Source: Blastobasis lacticolella
Lineage: Eukaryota; Arthropoda; Insecta; Lepidoptera; Blastobasidae
DNA length: 64,000 nt
Direction of reading: 5' to 3'
Assembly (NCBI GenBank): GCA_905147135.1
Contig: LR990041.1
Location: 12,337,907 to 12,401,906, forward strand
The notes beneath the pieces were generated by a model. It was not told the DNA's origin and did no database searches. It saw only the letters and a program-made list of their open reading frames with translations. Made by a program: the position numbers and the translations under genes. Positions 10,158 through 20,440 of the stretch are shown piece after piece; position 1 is the first letter of the stretch, and every line of letters begins with the position of its first letter.

Positions 10158-11456
10158 GAATAAAAGCAAATATTTGTCTGAAAATTGACTGAATACCTAC
10201 TGTAAATATAATGTCGGTAATACTTTGCTGGAACTAAATTTCGCAGAATTTGGTATTTTGCAATTTGCTTTTAAACTACTATGTACTTTCGATAGAAAAG
10301 CCGTAATTTAGTAATTTATGTAAAATTATATAGGTTACTGCCCTAGCGACTGTTTAGAAGATACTTCAAATAAAATAAAGATTAATAATTAATAATATTA
10401 TAACATGCCAAATTGATATAAATAATATTTATTATTATTAGATACTATGCTTATAAAATGTCAATCTAAAATTGTTATTGGCACTACAACTTGATAAGGT
10501 ATCTTATTAAAATATAATTAAATTATATCATCATATCGTATTTCTTTAATCGCTGTCGATCTGTGAAATAAAAAACTAAAATTATAATAAATAAATAAAG
10601 GGACAGTCTTAAAACGACCTGACGTTTCTTTTGAAACATCGGTGTAAATTTTATAATTTCTTAATATAAATTAAATCAAACCATTTAAAAGACGATGTAA
10701 TTTAGTGCACATTAATGTGAAAGGGCAAATTATGGAAATACACCTGGATGATCTTTTCATAAGTAATTTCATTCGTGGTCACGGCGATCAGGAAACAATT
10801 TTAGAAATTGTGACAAAAATATGAATCGTAATCGGAAGTGTTGCGTTGTAAACATTTTGAAGAACAAGATAATAAGTAGATGCAAGTCCCTTCAGTCCTG
10901 GTGTCTCATCATTATATGAATGTTTACTGAAAATAAAGAATATGCTGCCTGTTTAATATATTAATGTTACCTAAAGGTACCTACTTAGTTTATAAGTTAT
11001 GAGATAACAAATAAACATTTATACCGGTCAAAATCCTCAAAACCCTTCTTCATGCAAAAGCACGGACTGCCGATTCACGGTATGTAGGATCGAGAGATCA
11101 AAAAGACGGTGGTAGGTGTCAGGGCGTGGTTTTGATTCACTAGACACCTTTCCTTTTATTATAATGTCAATATAAAATTATAAGGACAAGTTTACAAAAA
11201 TAACAAAATCATCCAGAGCGAAATATCCTCACAAGTCAGATTTGTTTATATTCCTTACGAGTGGAAATTCGTAGCAAAATATATCTGCCTGATGGGCTGT
11301 CTTATTCCGTCCCTGCATTTGCATTAGTGTGTGTGTTTTAGAGATGTGTGATATTTTGTCTCGAATTGAAACTCGGTATGTTCTCTCTGCTTCTGTAGAT
11401 AAAAATTTTTCCCTATGGAAATTATGAACACACCCGGAAAAAGGTATGGATTCACA
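10158..11456. other. No gene seen
   Basis: About 1.3 kb of mainly AT-rich sequence without recognised repeats, frames or RNA genes. Confidence 0.45.
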
Positions 11457-11554
11457 AACTTATCTGACCCGGTGGCCACAACTGGAACCAAGTGTCGCCA
11501 TTTAAAAATGTCATGTCAATGTCATTTAGAGCGACGCTGTCACCGGGTCAGATA
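11457..11554. repeat. Short foldback element
   Basis: AACTTATCTGACCCGGTG at 11457-11474 is repeated in reverse complement at 11537-11554 (CACCGGGTCAGATAAAGT) with one mismatch. The inner arms (AAGTGTCGCCATTTAAA and TTTAGAGCGAC) are partly complementary. It directly abuts the inverted repeat that starts at 11559. Confidence 0.6.
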
Positions 11555-11815
11555 AAGTCATGGACTTACTACCCAAAGGGACTGCGCACTGCTTTGACTA
11601 AAACCGGGCAGAGCGAGAGTCACCATCGATAGTCCTGTGTCCCTTTCCAGTGTTGCCACCATGGTTGATGCAAATTCCGAATTACTTTTATTACTTAGCG
11701 CGGACACCGACCTACCGATCAGGGCCAGGCAGAGTCGGACCGGGTGCAATCTGAAGGTCATATTTTCACCAGGGTCCAGCCCAAGGTTTCCCTGCTACAT
11801 GGAACCCATTGGTCC

Positions 11816-12168
11816 TAAAATACTTGTTTCTATAGAGAATTTATAGTACTTGTTGATCTACATTTCGAATGACAGCTGTCAAACTTAAAACTGCAATAAC
11901 TCCTAAACTATTGGTGCTAGAACACTAGTTCCTAAAGAGCAATAATAGTGCTCGTCGAGATCTACATTTCGGATGGCAGCTGTCAAACTTAGAACTGTTG
12001 TAACTCGGAAACGATTGGTCTTACAACACAAGTTCCTAGAGTAATATAATAGTACTCATTGAGATCTACATTTTGGATGACAGTTTTAACTTTGACAGCT
12101 GTCACCCGAAATGTAGATATCGACGAGTACTATCACTTCTCTTTAGGAACTAGTGTTGTAGGATAAAT
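11816..12168. repeat. 104-bp tandem repeat ending in a snapback
   Basis: The unit start GATCTACATTT occurs at 11855, 11959 and 12063, exactly 104 bp apart each time. A partial earlier unit lies at about 11816-11854. Each unit contains GACAGCTGTC or a variant and TAGTTCCTA. The third unit is cut short and turns into the reverse complement of the unit (GACAGCTGTCACCCGAAATG, then ATGTAGATATCGACGAG), so the array folds back on itself. Not CRISPR: the repeats are long and contiguous without spacers. Confidence 0.75.
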
Positions 12169-12239
12169 AGTTACCGAACTCTTTTATCTGTTATATGGAA
12201 CAAAAAGTCGTAGGTTGATAATTATGTAGACTCGACGTT

Positions 12240-12395
12240 TGTCGGAGAAACGTTCAGTAGATCAAAAGGTATTTTAATTCCTTGTAATTTTTGGTAATTG
12301 TTCTCTGGTTGACTGGTAGAAAAAGCTACGTAGCTTTAAGTCCGCCATCGTACTGTAATGTGCATGAAGTTTTAAATAAATAAATAAATAATATT
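12240..12395 (+). mobile_element. LINE 3' end (TTAAATAAATAAATA tail)
   Basis: Contains TTGTTCTCTGGTTGACTGGT, GTCCGCCATCGTACTGTAA and TGCATGAAGTTTTAAATAAA followed by an AAATA tail. The reverse complement of the same sequence is at 21597-21720. This is a familiar lepidopteran LINE 3' untranslated end; no coding part remains. Confidence 0.6.
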
Positions 12396-13207
12396 TTGAC
12401 AACTACTTTTCGGATTGTACGGATTACCCCATAATAATACAAAATTCACGGTAAATATATTTCTCCAATAATGGCAACACCAAACATGACACTTGTCAAT
12501 TTAGAATGACGGTGATTATGCCAATAATATTGTGTTTACACTGTTAGAAAGGGACAAAGGACTATCGATGGTGACTCTCGCTCTGCCCGGTTTTAGTCAA
12601 AGCAGTGAGCAGTCCCTTTGGGTAGTAAGTCCATGGATAAAGTTTGTGTACTACATAGACAGACAGGTTAAAAAAATCCTATGTTTGGACATTGACAATG
12701 ACAGGCATGTCTTTGTCATACACTGCCACTAATGACGAATGACTCCTTACTCCGTTAGGAGGACCTGCCCTGTGGTTGTGATTTTTATGGCAATGACAGG
12801 TTGTAAAACCAAGTTTCGTTAATGATTGAGTTACGTACTTTAGTTGAACACTAAGCGATGCTCTTACGGTGAGGGAAAACATCGTGATGAAACCAATAGG
12901 CTAATTACTTAACGCTGTTGCCAACAATTCTCTGACTTCAATTATTCAAATTGTTACTTTTGCGATTCTGTATTATCGATATCATGGGTTCAGTTTCTAA
13001 AAAAGTTCCATTGCAAAAAAATCAAAAATAGATCATATCCCTAGATTTAGTTTAGGGAATTTAATGAGGTTTAGGGAAATGAAAAAACACGTATTTCGCA
13101 AGAATTTTAAAATATTTAGTATTTATCATTTATTTGACATTTTAGGGAGTGTGTCATTACTGTAACATTGAGTTACAATGTAATAAAAAATTAAGTAATA
13201 TTTTTTT

Positions 13208-13800
13208 CTAATTATTTTGTCTATTATAGCGCAAAGCTACACCGCATTTTTCACAAATTGTTTGTGAAACGCCAGTGCACTTGTACATCTTGCAACGTAT
13301 TCATTTTTGAACCCAAATCGGCCAGTGGCTGACCTGTAGGCTGATTACGTAACCCTGTTGCCAACAATTATCTGATATCGATGACTGAAATCGTTACTTT
13401 TGCGATTACGTATGATCGATTTAATAGTTTCAGTTTATTGCAGTGGAACTTTGTTCGAAACTGAAACCATGTAATCGATGAAACGGAATCGCAAGAGTAA
13501 CAATTTCAATCATTGAAATCAGATAATTGTTGGCAACAGGGTAACGTAATTAGCCTACTGGTCCTGGCTTACTTCCAATGCAGGAACTTGTTCTGCAGGG
13601 CCCTTATGTTTCTTTGGCTTGAACTTCGTTTCCTAAAGACCTTCGTCTCTTGATGTTCGGCTTCAGGCCAAACTTGCATAAGGTTTTACCTATCTCAAGT
13701 CAAAATTCTGCTGAAGACATTTGTTTGTCGTTGAGATCTTTTGCCTTTCTTACTCCTCGATATAATATACCAATAATTTGACATATATCTCATCATTCCG
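13208..13800 (-). pseudogene. piggyBac-like transposase, C-terminal relic
   Basis: Minus strand. The C-terminal zinc-binding region is readable at 13297-13208: RCKMYKCTGVSQTICEKCGV then ALRYNRQNN and a stop, spacing C-x4-C-x7-C-x2-C. This matches the cysteine-rich domain at the end of piggyBac transposases, with an expected later Cys replaced by Arg. Upstream lie HWPIWVQK and, beyond an inserted MITE (13335-13556), KFKPKKHKGPAEQVPALEVS, the usual stretch before that domain. Premature stops and frameshifts interrupt it. The DDD catalytic core is not visible, so it cannot move itself. Confidence 0.75.
13335..13556. mobile_element. Palindromic MITE inserted in the piggyBac-like relic
   Basis: Nearly a full palindrome. 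The left half TAGGCTGATTACGTAACCCT and GTTGCCAACAATTATCTGAT is mirrored by ATCAGATAATTGTTGGCAAC and GGGTAACGTAATTAGCCTA, meeting near TGCAGTGGAACTTTG. In the host relic the flanking bases read (minus strand) GACCAG before and CAGGTCAGC after, a 3-bp CAG duplication. Same family as the arms at 12896-13020 and 14265-14349. Non-coding. Confidence 0.75.
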
Positions 13801-14556
13801 CATCCATCGTGAGGAAATTTAAATTAAAATGAGACATTTTAGCTTCAATACTTGTATACTTTACTTACAACTTACATTACCGTTGTCACTCAATGTAACA
13901 GGACTGTTACAAACATAAAAAGTTACCAATGTCATATAAAAAAGATAAAATGTTGCATTGCTAACACGAAACATATTACTTTATATACATACCTACAGGT
14001 TTTCACGTAAACAACACAATTATATCCACTATCTATATATTCTTTTAAAATTAAAAGCCTGTTATTGTTCTAATCTGTCACTGTAGTCAACTCGCAAAAT
14101 TCAAACTCACACAAGTCGCTATAACCCATCTATTATTTTTACCTGATACAAAGTTATTCAGTGATATGTTATAGTATAGCTACAAAGATTTAAATGAACT
14201 AAATAAATGTAGTACGTATTTTAGAGGGATTATTTGGGTTTGTTACAGAAATGTCACATAAAGCTATAAAGGGATATGCAATCGCAAAAGTAACAGTTTA
14301 AATTATTTAAATCAGAATTGTTAGCAACAGAGTTATGTAATTAGCCTACTATACTTCAGTCGTAATTAGGCGACTAAATCCATGATCCAATCTGGTTAGG
14401 TTCCCCTGTTAACAGGGTCACGGAGGTCAGATGGCACTCGCTCCACTGTAAGTACCTGATCTACCAAATTCTGGATCATGGTCAAGGCAGACCCCAGGCC
14501 CTCACGCGCGAGAGCACATCTGGGACATTAACGCCAAGGCGACCATGTTGTACATA

Positions 14557-15052
14557 CCATGATTCTAACGAAATCTAGTTCTTATGCTAGTTCATTTTGG
14601 GCACATCCGTCAGCCATTTTATGTAACATCAAAAGATATGTCACGCGGCACGCAAAAACGAACGACGAAAAACGATATGACGAAAAAACTTCTTACTCTC
14701 TCACTCTTCTTCTTTCGTCATTTACTCCACGGCTTGTTCCAGTGTTGCATGAGTGTCGCCTGAGTGTTGCAGTTTTAATAAAAATATTTATTTTTCAAAA
14801 ATTAATTGCGGAAATTGGCTAGACTTAAATTTCTTTTTTCAACTGACACGAGTTCCGTATTTTACATTCTTCCGTTTTTCATTTACTTTGTACCGGGTGG
14901 ATCTTAGTGATCACCTATAAACCGCTAGACCGACGACGGGCTATGTTGAATTGCCCGATCATGTACTCGAAGACGACTGCAATATCCTATTTTATTCGAG
15001 AACGTACGTTTGAGCATACAGTGGCAACACGTCAAGACTCCGCCTACATAGT
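14557..15052. other. No gene seen
   Basis: No TE or gene recognised. The plus-strand frame at 14559-14822 has no domain. Confidence 0.4.
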
Positions 15053-16165
15053 TACGAGGGTGAATTGAAAAGTTTTGAAGCTGACCTTTAAAATACAGAC
15101 TTTAGTTTTATATCAATTTTATTTTTCTACGTTGTCTTCAGAACGAGACTTTTGCCATCTTATCTCTAACTACAGGATTCCTTGTAAAAAAAAAGAATTT
15201 ACAAGGTCATCAAAATATTTACTTACAGCTTCTTGTACCTCGATATTCGATTTCGAATTTACGTCCTGCAACGTGTTTTTTTAGGTTGGAGAAAAGGTGA
15301 TAGTCAGAAGGAGCTAAGTCCGGCGAAAAGGGTGGATGCGGCAACAATTCAAACCCACTATTATGTACGTGTTCGATTGGTTTTCCCGTAGTATGGACAG
15401 GAGCATTATCTTTGTGAAACAATCATTTATGAGTCAACATACCAGGCCTTTTTGTTTTAATTTCTTCACGCAGTATTCAATAGCTTTACCCTTTTCAAGG
15501 TAATCGATCATTTTGACCACTCTAAAGTCTCAAAAACTTTAGCCATTCTCTTCTTAGCTGTCAAAATGGATTTAGCTTTCATGGGGTATCTGACCTTTTC
15601 CGTTGCTTAGATTGTACTTTTTACTTAGTTATGAAACAGCTAAGAAAATCTTGACTATCACATTGAAACAGATCCAAACAATCCTGTGACACTGTATGGC
15701 GGGTGCGTTTATTTTCAGCTAAAAGCAGACTAGTTTCCCATCTGGCGTATACCTTAGGAAATCCGAAACCGTTGGTGATTATGTTCAGCGGGGCTATTGG
15801 CTAACTCAGTTGACAACTGTATTTGACACTAGATAATTCTACACCACGTCATCTACGTTGAAAACTGGCAATAGCGTCTACCAAATTAGTACCAAATTGG
15901 AGTAGTGTCAGATTTTTTTATGTCAAATTCAGTTGTCCACTGAGATAGCCGATAGGCCCTCTGTACTGATTCATAGGACATGGCTATTGCTTCCGCTATC
16001 CTTCAACCTTTTATCATTCATAAGTAACCGTTAACGGCCGACCACTCCTAGGTTCATCCTGAACTGCTTCTCTGCCGCGCGTGAAATCCGCTACTCACTT
16101 CTTTACAGTGGCATATGATAAGGAAAAATCCGACAAAATATTCAAAAAATTGCTTTGGCGTTATC
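15053..16165 (-). pseudogene. Decayed mariner transposon, split by a MITE
   Basis: Minus strand. A TA dinucleotide at 15053-15054 is followed by a mariner-type end (ACGAGGGTGAATTGAAAAGT). Transposase pieces in order from the N-terminus: TVKK with a stop then VADFTRGREAVQDEPRSGRP (about 16110-16030), RIAEAIAMSYESVQ (about 16010-15965), PKVYARWETSLLLAENKRTR (about 15760-15710), KAKSILTAKKRMAKVF (about 15585-15535), and VHTTGKPIEHVHNSGFELLP then HPPFSPDLAPSDYHLFSNLK (15400-15270). The last contains the SPDLAPSDYHLF signature of D,D34D mariners. Stops and frameshifts are frequent. The 5' end is lost at about 16165, where a LINE 3' end begins. Confidence 0.88.
15790..15960. mobile_element. 171-bp MITE inserted in the mariner
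   Basis: The left end GGGGCTATTGGCTAACTCAG and the reverse complement of the right end GGCCTATCGGCTATCTCAG continue as GTTGACAACTGTATTTGACA and TGGACAACTGAATTTGACA, about 40 bp of terminal inverted repeat. It separates the mariner segments ESVQ and NIITNG. A target duplication is not clear. Non-coding. Confidence 0.75.
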
Positions 16166-16495
16166 CCGTTTCAGAGAGGTAGGGCATAGCGGGGTATCCC
16201 GTTCGAATTGGAGCCGCCCGACTGGGGAAGTACTTACACCTTACAGAATACCGCAGCTAAACAAGACTCTTTTATTGTAATAGTATTGTTTCCGCCCGTG
16301 AGTAAGGTGCTCTATGGGGTGGGGATTCGAGGAACAGTGGCGGGGCATTTGCCTTTTTGCTGCCAGAGCAACGTGTTATAGACGTGGGCAACGCATTGGC
16401 CATACTCTTGGTGTTGCTACTATCTATAGGCAGTGGTGACCACTTTCCATCAGGTGTCCCGCTTGCCTGTTTGCCTACCGTATGTCATAAAAAAA
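16166..16495 (+). mobile_element. LINE 3' end
   Basis: Contains GGTAGGGCATAGCGGGGTAT, GCCGCCCGACTGGGGAAGTA, CTTACAGAATACCGCAGCTA and the terminal block CTATAGGCAGTGGTGACCAC with CCATCAGGTG, CCGCTTGCCTGTTTGCC and a poly-A-like run. This is a very common lepidopteran LINE 3' end, seen again in part at 39808-39918 and 62530-62617. It truncates the mariner to its left. Confidence 0.65.
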
Positions 16496-16814
16496 TCTTT
16501 TTTTGTAAGTGCTTTGCGGCGGAACAAGGCTCAATTTTGTTCATTGTTAACTATTTGATCACTAATTTAAGATTGTGACAGAAGAAAAACAAAAGATAGC
16601 GCATTATGATGAGAAATCATTCGAGTATTACGTGCCAGTATTTTTTTTTTTTAAATTTCAATACCGACCTTTGGTTCAAAACTTTTCAATTCGCCCTAGT
16701 AAACTAAACAGCAGCTGCTGGCCAGGCCCTGTGAGCGTCACGTTGGCAGTCCAGATATTCTCTGCTATTCAAAAGCATTTACCTTATCATGCAATATATT
16801 CATTCCTACACTTA

Positions 16815-17565
16815 GAGCGATTATCGGCATGCTTATGCCAAGGTTCAGTGCTATCTCCCACGCTGTTTCTTCTGCATATCAATGATATGCTGAATATTTC
16901 CAGTATTCATTGCTATGCAGATGACAGTACTGGAGATGCTCGTTATACTGGCCGTGCGAATATCCCTCGTTCCGTGGTGTCGGAAAGCCGAATAAGACTT
17001 GTGTCAGAGATTGAATACTCCTTGGAGCAAGTTGCTCACTGGGGCAGACTGAACCTAGTGGAATTCAACCCCTCAAAGACACAGGTCTGCGCATTTTCCG
17101 CCAATAAGGATCCTTTTGTCATAGTGCCGCAGTTCCAAGGAACACCCCTTTTCATCTCAAATAGTATCTGGATCCTTGGTGTCGACATATCGCATAACGT
17201 GCGATTCCGGAGTCACCTAGAAGGTAAGGCCAAACTGGCTTCGAAAAAGCTTGGAGTGCTTAATCGGTCCAGGCGATACTTCACCCCAGGGCAGCGCCTG
17301 CTGCTGTACAAGGCACAGGTACAAGGACTTTGGCTCCCTGTGTGTGTTCTATCGGCTGTACAAATGGGGAGTGTTCCGAGGAACTTTTCGATCTGGTGCC
17401 CACAGCACAATTCCGCCATCGCACCACCCGCCGTGGGCTAGGTACTCATCCCCACTACGTAGACCCTCTGTTGGTCACCACGCGCAGGTTCAAAAGAACG
17501 TTTATTCGGATATGGAATGAGCTCCCAGCCACAGTGTTTCATTTTCGCAAATCTTAATGGAGTAA
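16815..17565 (+). pseudogene. Jockey/CR1-group LINE polymerase, copy A
   Basis: The frame from about 16815 encodes QGSVLSPTLFLLHINDML (motif B), HCYADDSTGDARYTGRANIP (catalytic YADD intact), HWGRLNLVEFNPSKTQVCAF, then LGVDISHNVRFRSHLEGKAK and SKKLGVLNRSRRYFTPGQRL. Near 17320 about 50 codons present in copy B are missing. After the gap LCVFYRLY appears in one frame and NGECSEELFDLVPTAQFRHR followed by IRIWNELPATVF in another. Endonuclease and RT N-terminal half are absent (5' truncation). Same family as copy B at 60640-62617. Confidence 0.85.
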
Positions 17566-17726
17566 GAAAGAAAATCAATGAAATCATTTAATAATTTTAA
17601 GATATTTCAGTGTAAAAATAGATTTCATCTATTTTTTATGTATATTTTCAAAGATTCATTTGTCGTGTTAACCGTCTCCCTTTGCCGACGATGCCAACAA
17701 TACTAACATAAAGGTTACATTAATCA
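17566..17726. other. No gene seen
   Basis: Short AT-rich spacer. Confidence 0.4.
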
Positions 17727-17877
17727 CATCACAGCCCATAACAGTCCACTGCAGGACTTAGGGCCTCTTCCACGGAAGGGGAGGTTATTGCCATAATCTT
17801 TACGTTTGGCAGGCGGGTTGGAGATCTCAGTGTTATAAATATAACAATGGAAAACGCTGCAGTCCATTTTCCAGCCT
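17727..17877 (-). mobile_element. Short RTE-derived element, copy 2
   Basis: The reverse complement runs from a GGAAAATGGACTGCAGCGTT segment through CCAACCCGCCTGCCAAACGT, ATTATGGCAATAACCTCCCC and AAGTCCTGCAGTGGACTGTT to ATGGGCTGTGATGTG. It lacks the first block seen in other copies. Related to the RTE 5' leader at 41520-41670. Confidence 0.65.
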
Positions 17878-19735
17878 GCGGAGACTCATCAATAGAAAAC
17901 ACACATTATAAAAAACACACTCACTCCTTTTTTCACTATTTAATACACTAACCTCCAGAAAATAACCCTAGACTATGTTTACTAAAACTTGAATATATTC
18001 TAAACTACAAAACCGATTTCAATAAACAAAGTTAAAAACCATCTCGATTGAACTGGCTTTCGAATTAATACCGCATCCGAATTAGTCCATCCGTTATGAA
18101 GCATACTACAGATAGATACATAAAGCTACAGATACTCTCTTCAAACGCATAACACCTCTCATTTTTCGTCGGGGGTTTTTCGTCGGGGGTTAAAAACAGT
18201 TCGCGAATACTGCGGAAACGTTTTGACTGAGGAAATTTTTCATTGACAAATCATTGAGATGATCCTATAATATTGATTATAGTTTATTAGACTAATATTA
18301 CTAATAGGCACTAACAAAATATTAATAGAACCATAACAAATAAACTACTACAAAAACAAAAACATTAAAAAATAAAATAGTTATCCACTTCGTCATAGGA
18401 TAAGTTAATTAAGAATATTTACATGGAGGACGAACTAATAATTTTCAAACTCGCTCAAGGGACCCTCCCGCTGATGGCACTAGTTACCGGTGACGTTCTA
18501 GAGTAGATTGATACCATTCATCCCATTTAGGAGCCAAAATTGGTAGTTAGCTACGTGATGGGAATGAAATTTCCCATTCTGAAGCCAGCTTCCAAATGGG
18601 AATTTTTAATGGGTAGTAAATATACCGTGTGTGGTGTGGTGACTTTACCAGACTTACTGGAGCATTTAAATAACTAAAGTTTACCATTTAATGAGTGATA
18701 CCCATGGATAATATTGATTAGTTTGTGAGATATGAATACCAAAGCACTTTAAGTTGTGGTTTTCAGAAACACACACGAAGCGAAACAGCCCCATGGGAAA
18801 TCTAACGCTATCATTTTAACCACCGCGAATTTATTCCAGAGAAATATCGAGGGCCTAGGCAATAAACTGTTCGTACCGAGTTCTCGCCTCTAGCGAACGA
18901 CCCAAAAATACAGGAAATATTTTCTAAGTTTATGGACGCATTTAAATATTTTTTCATCACACTTGCTCGTAACTTGGGTGTTATTGTATCACGTTTAAGC
19001 ACATAATCCAAGGTATTACGTAAATAATTGTGAGTGGCTACAGTTGAAGGTGAAACAAAACAAAGACTTGAACTGATATTAAAAATTATTTAATCTTCTA
19101 CAATTTTACTTACATAAATCTTAATTATAGCAATCAATTTTGAATACTTCTGATGTTAGGATCGCAGTACCGAAAAGTGCCTGAAATTACATTAAAAATA
19201 TGAAAACTAAATCGTAAGCGGCGAGCGCATAGTGCCGCCTCAGTGCCTTTCAGGCGGTTTCAATTTCCATACACGGGCCGATGCCGATATCGTAATTGGG
19301 AGGCTAAATCCATATCACGTACGCATACTTTTTACTTTACTATTACATATTTTTCTTCTTTTCGCGCCCTTGACTACCTAGCACCTGCGGGCGACATTTT
19401 CTATAAATAGTTTGTAATTGTTCCTCGCAAGTGTGATGAAAAACGTCGTAGTAACCAAATGCCCCATATTTTGTTATACTAACAATCTAGCTGCAATTTG
19501 TAAAGCACAGAATTCAAACAAAAACATAATCCCTGTCTCTATATCATGAATGAGGCATGCAAATGGCCGCCAAGTTATATGTGTGCGTGATTTGAGGGTC
19601 ACATCATCCATTTTGCCCTCTACACAAATTTATGTATTAGGTTAGCAACACAACTTTACAATAACAAATGAATAAAAATTCTTCATGTCAGACTTGTAAG
19701 TCTTTAATTATAATTAGCAAGTGGAACGATGCGGT
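17878..19735. other. No gene seen
   Basis: About 1.9 kb without recognised genes or TEs. At 18163-18190 the 14-mer TTTTCGTCGGGGGT is directly repeated. Some CpG-rich sequence lies near 19215-19290, with no frame of note. Confidence 0.4.
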
Positions 19736-19739
19736 GTCT

Positions 19740-19915
19740 GGTATTGTCGGACACAGTCTGGCCGTTGTCGGCGTGGGGTAGATGCGCTCCGGTCCTGGGG
19801 TAGCGAACATGCCACTGTTTGTTTCCTTCCTACTTTCCTACCCCCTCCTCTTTGACGATTGAGAGATATTGAGAGATATGAGTCCTACTCAATAAAGAAA
19901 TTATGTTTTGATTTG
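19740..19915 (+). mobile_element. LINE 3' end with TTGAT tail
   Basis: Matches 9950-10157: GTTTCCTTCCTACTTTCCTA, CCCCTCCTCTTTGACGATTG, ACTCAATAAAGAAATTATG and a single TTTGATTTGAT tail. Truncated upstream; no coding part. Confidence 0.65.
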
Positions 19916-20244
19916 ATAAGTAATGCCTGCCACTCACCTTCATGCCGCTTGACAAGATAGATCATTGTCATGCAACTTTGCATGACAATAATATGCTTGA
20001 TCACGCCCATTGGCAGTACGTCCATCCAAAGTACAAAATCCCTTCACTGACCATCAGTTTGGCTCGACAAGCATCGTTTATTTCTTGAAGGTGAGTATAG
20101 TGAGACTGGCATAAATGCAAAATCGTTCGGATTCTGATAGTTTTTCAAAATCTGTTCGGTCTAGATCGGTCGGGTTTCGGAAATCTGATTCGGATTTCAC
20201 ATATGGGATTACGGATTTCTGATTTCGGGTGAATAGCACCAACC
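19916..20244. other. No gene seen
   Basis: No feature recognised apart from repeated CGGATTT/CGGGTTTCGG words between about 20120 and 20235, which recur at 20535-20570 on the far side of the inserted element. Confidence 0.35.
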
Positions 20245-20440
20245 CCTTACACTCGTGGGAGTCGTACAAGGCGACTAATATTTTCGAGGTTCCTTAGGCT
20301 GGAAAATGGGCAGTAGCGTTTTCCATTGTACAATACTGCGATCTCCGAGATCTTGAGATTATGGCAATAACTTCTCCCCATTTGTGGGAAAGGCCCTATG
20401 TGCTGCTGTGGACTATTATGGGCTGTAATGATGATCTTCG
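20245..20440 (+). mobile_element. Short RTE-derived element, copy 3
   Basis: Starts CACCAACCCCTTACACTCGT, then GTCGTACAAGGCGACTAATA, GGAAAATGGGCAGTAGCGTT, ATTATGGCAATAACTTCTCC, CTGTGGACTATTATGGGCTG and ends TAATGATGAT. One of the longer copies, with first and last blocks both present. Flanked on both sides by related CGGGTTTCGG words, as expected if it entered a simple-sequence region. Confidence 0.65.

Larger units (their letters stand above)
11559..12635. repeat. Pair of about 90-bp near-identical inverted repeats
   Basis: The arm at 11559-11649 (starts CATGGACTTACTACCCAAAG) and the arm at 12547-12635 (starts GAAAGGGACAAAGGACTATC) are reverse complements with only two or three differences, about 900 bp apart. 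Between them lie the 104-bp tandem array (11816-12168) and a LINE 3' end (12240-12395), but no transposase. Possible readings: a large non-autonomous foldback element later invaded by other repeats, or two separate insertions in opposite orientation. Confidence 0.6.
12896..14349. mobile_element. Palindromic MITE-family element enclosing a piggyBac-like relic
   Basis: The left arm 12896-13020 (TAGGCTAATTACTTAACGCT, then GTTGCCAACAATT and GCGATTCTGTATTATCGAT) aligns along about 125 bp with one half of the palindromic MITE at 13335-13556. The right arm, about 14265-14349, is its inverted outer part, ending GTAATTAGCCTA. Between the arms is a decayed piggyBac-like transposase. Either the arms are the ends of that transposon, or a piggyBac-like element entered a MITE. 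A CCCTAGATTTAG at about 13039, reminiscent of a piggyBac end, slightly favours the second. Confidence 0.55.
12720..14556 (+). mobile_element. SINE-1 split by a later insertion
   Basis: The left half ends near 12893 with CTTACGGTGAGGGAAAACAT and CGTGATGAAACC. The right half resumes near 14355 with CATGATCCAATCTGGT, AGGTTCCCCTGTTAACAGGG and TCACGGAGGTCAGATGG, running to about 14556. In the intact SINE at 20858-21217 these blocks are contiguous. The 1.45 kb between them (about 12894-14351) is therefore a later insertion. The 5' part upstream of 12830 is diverged. Confidence 0.65.

Noticed and set aside
11816..12168. CRISPR array
   Set aside because: The 104-bp units are contiguous without spacers, one is inverted, and the genome is eukaryotic.
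16166..17565. One continuous LINE from 16166 to 17565
   Set aside because: 16166-16495 is a LINE 3' end in the plus direction, so the polymerase relic that follows must be a separate insertion.
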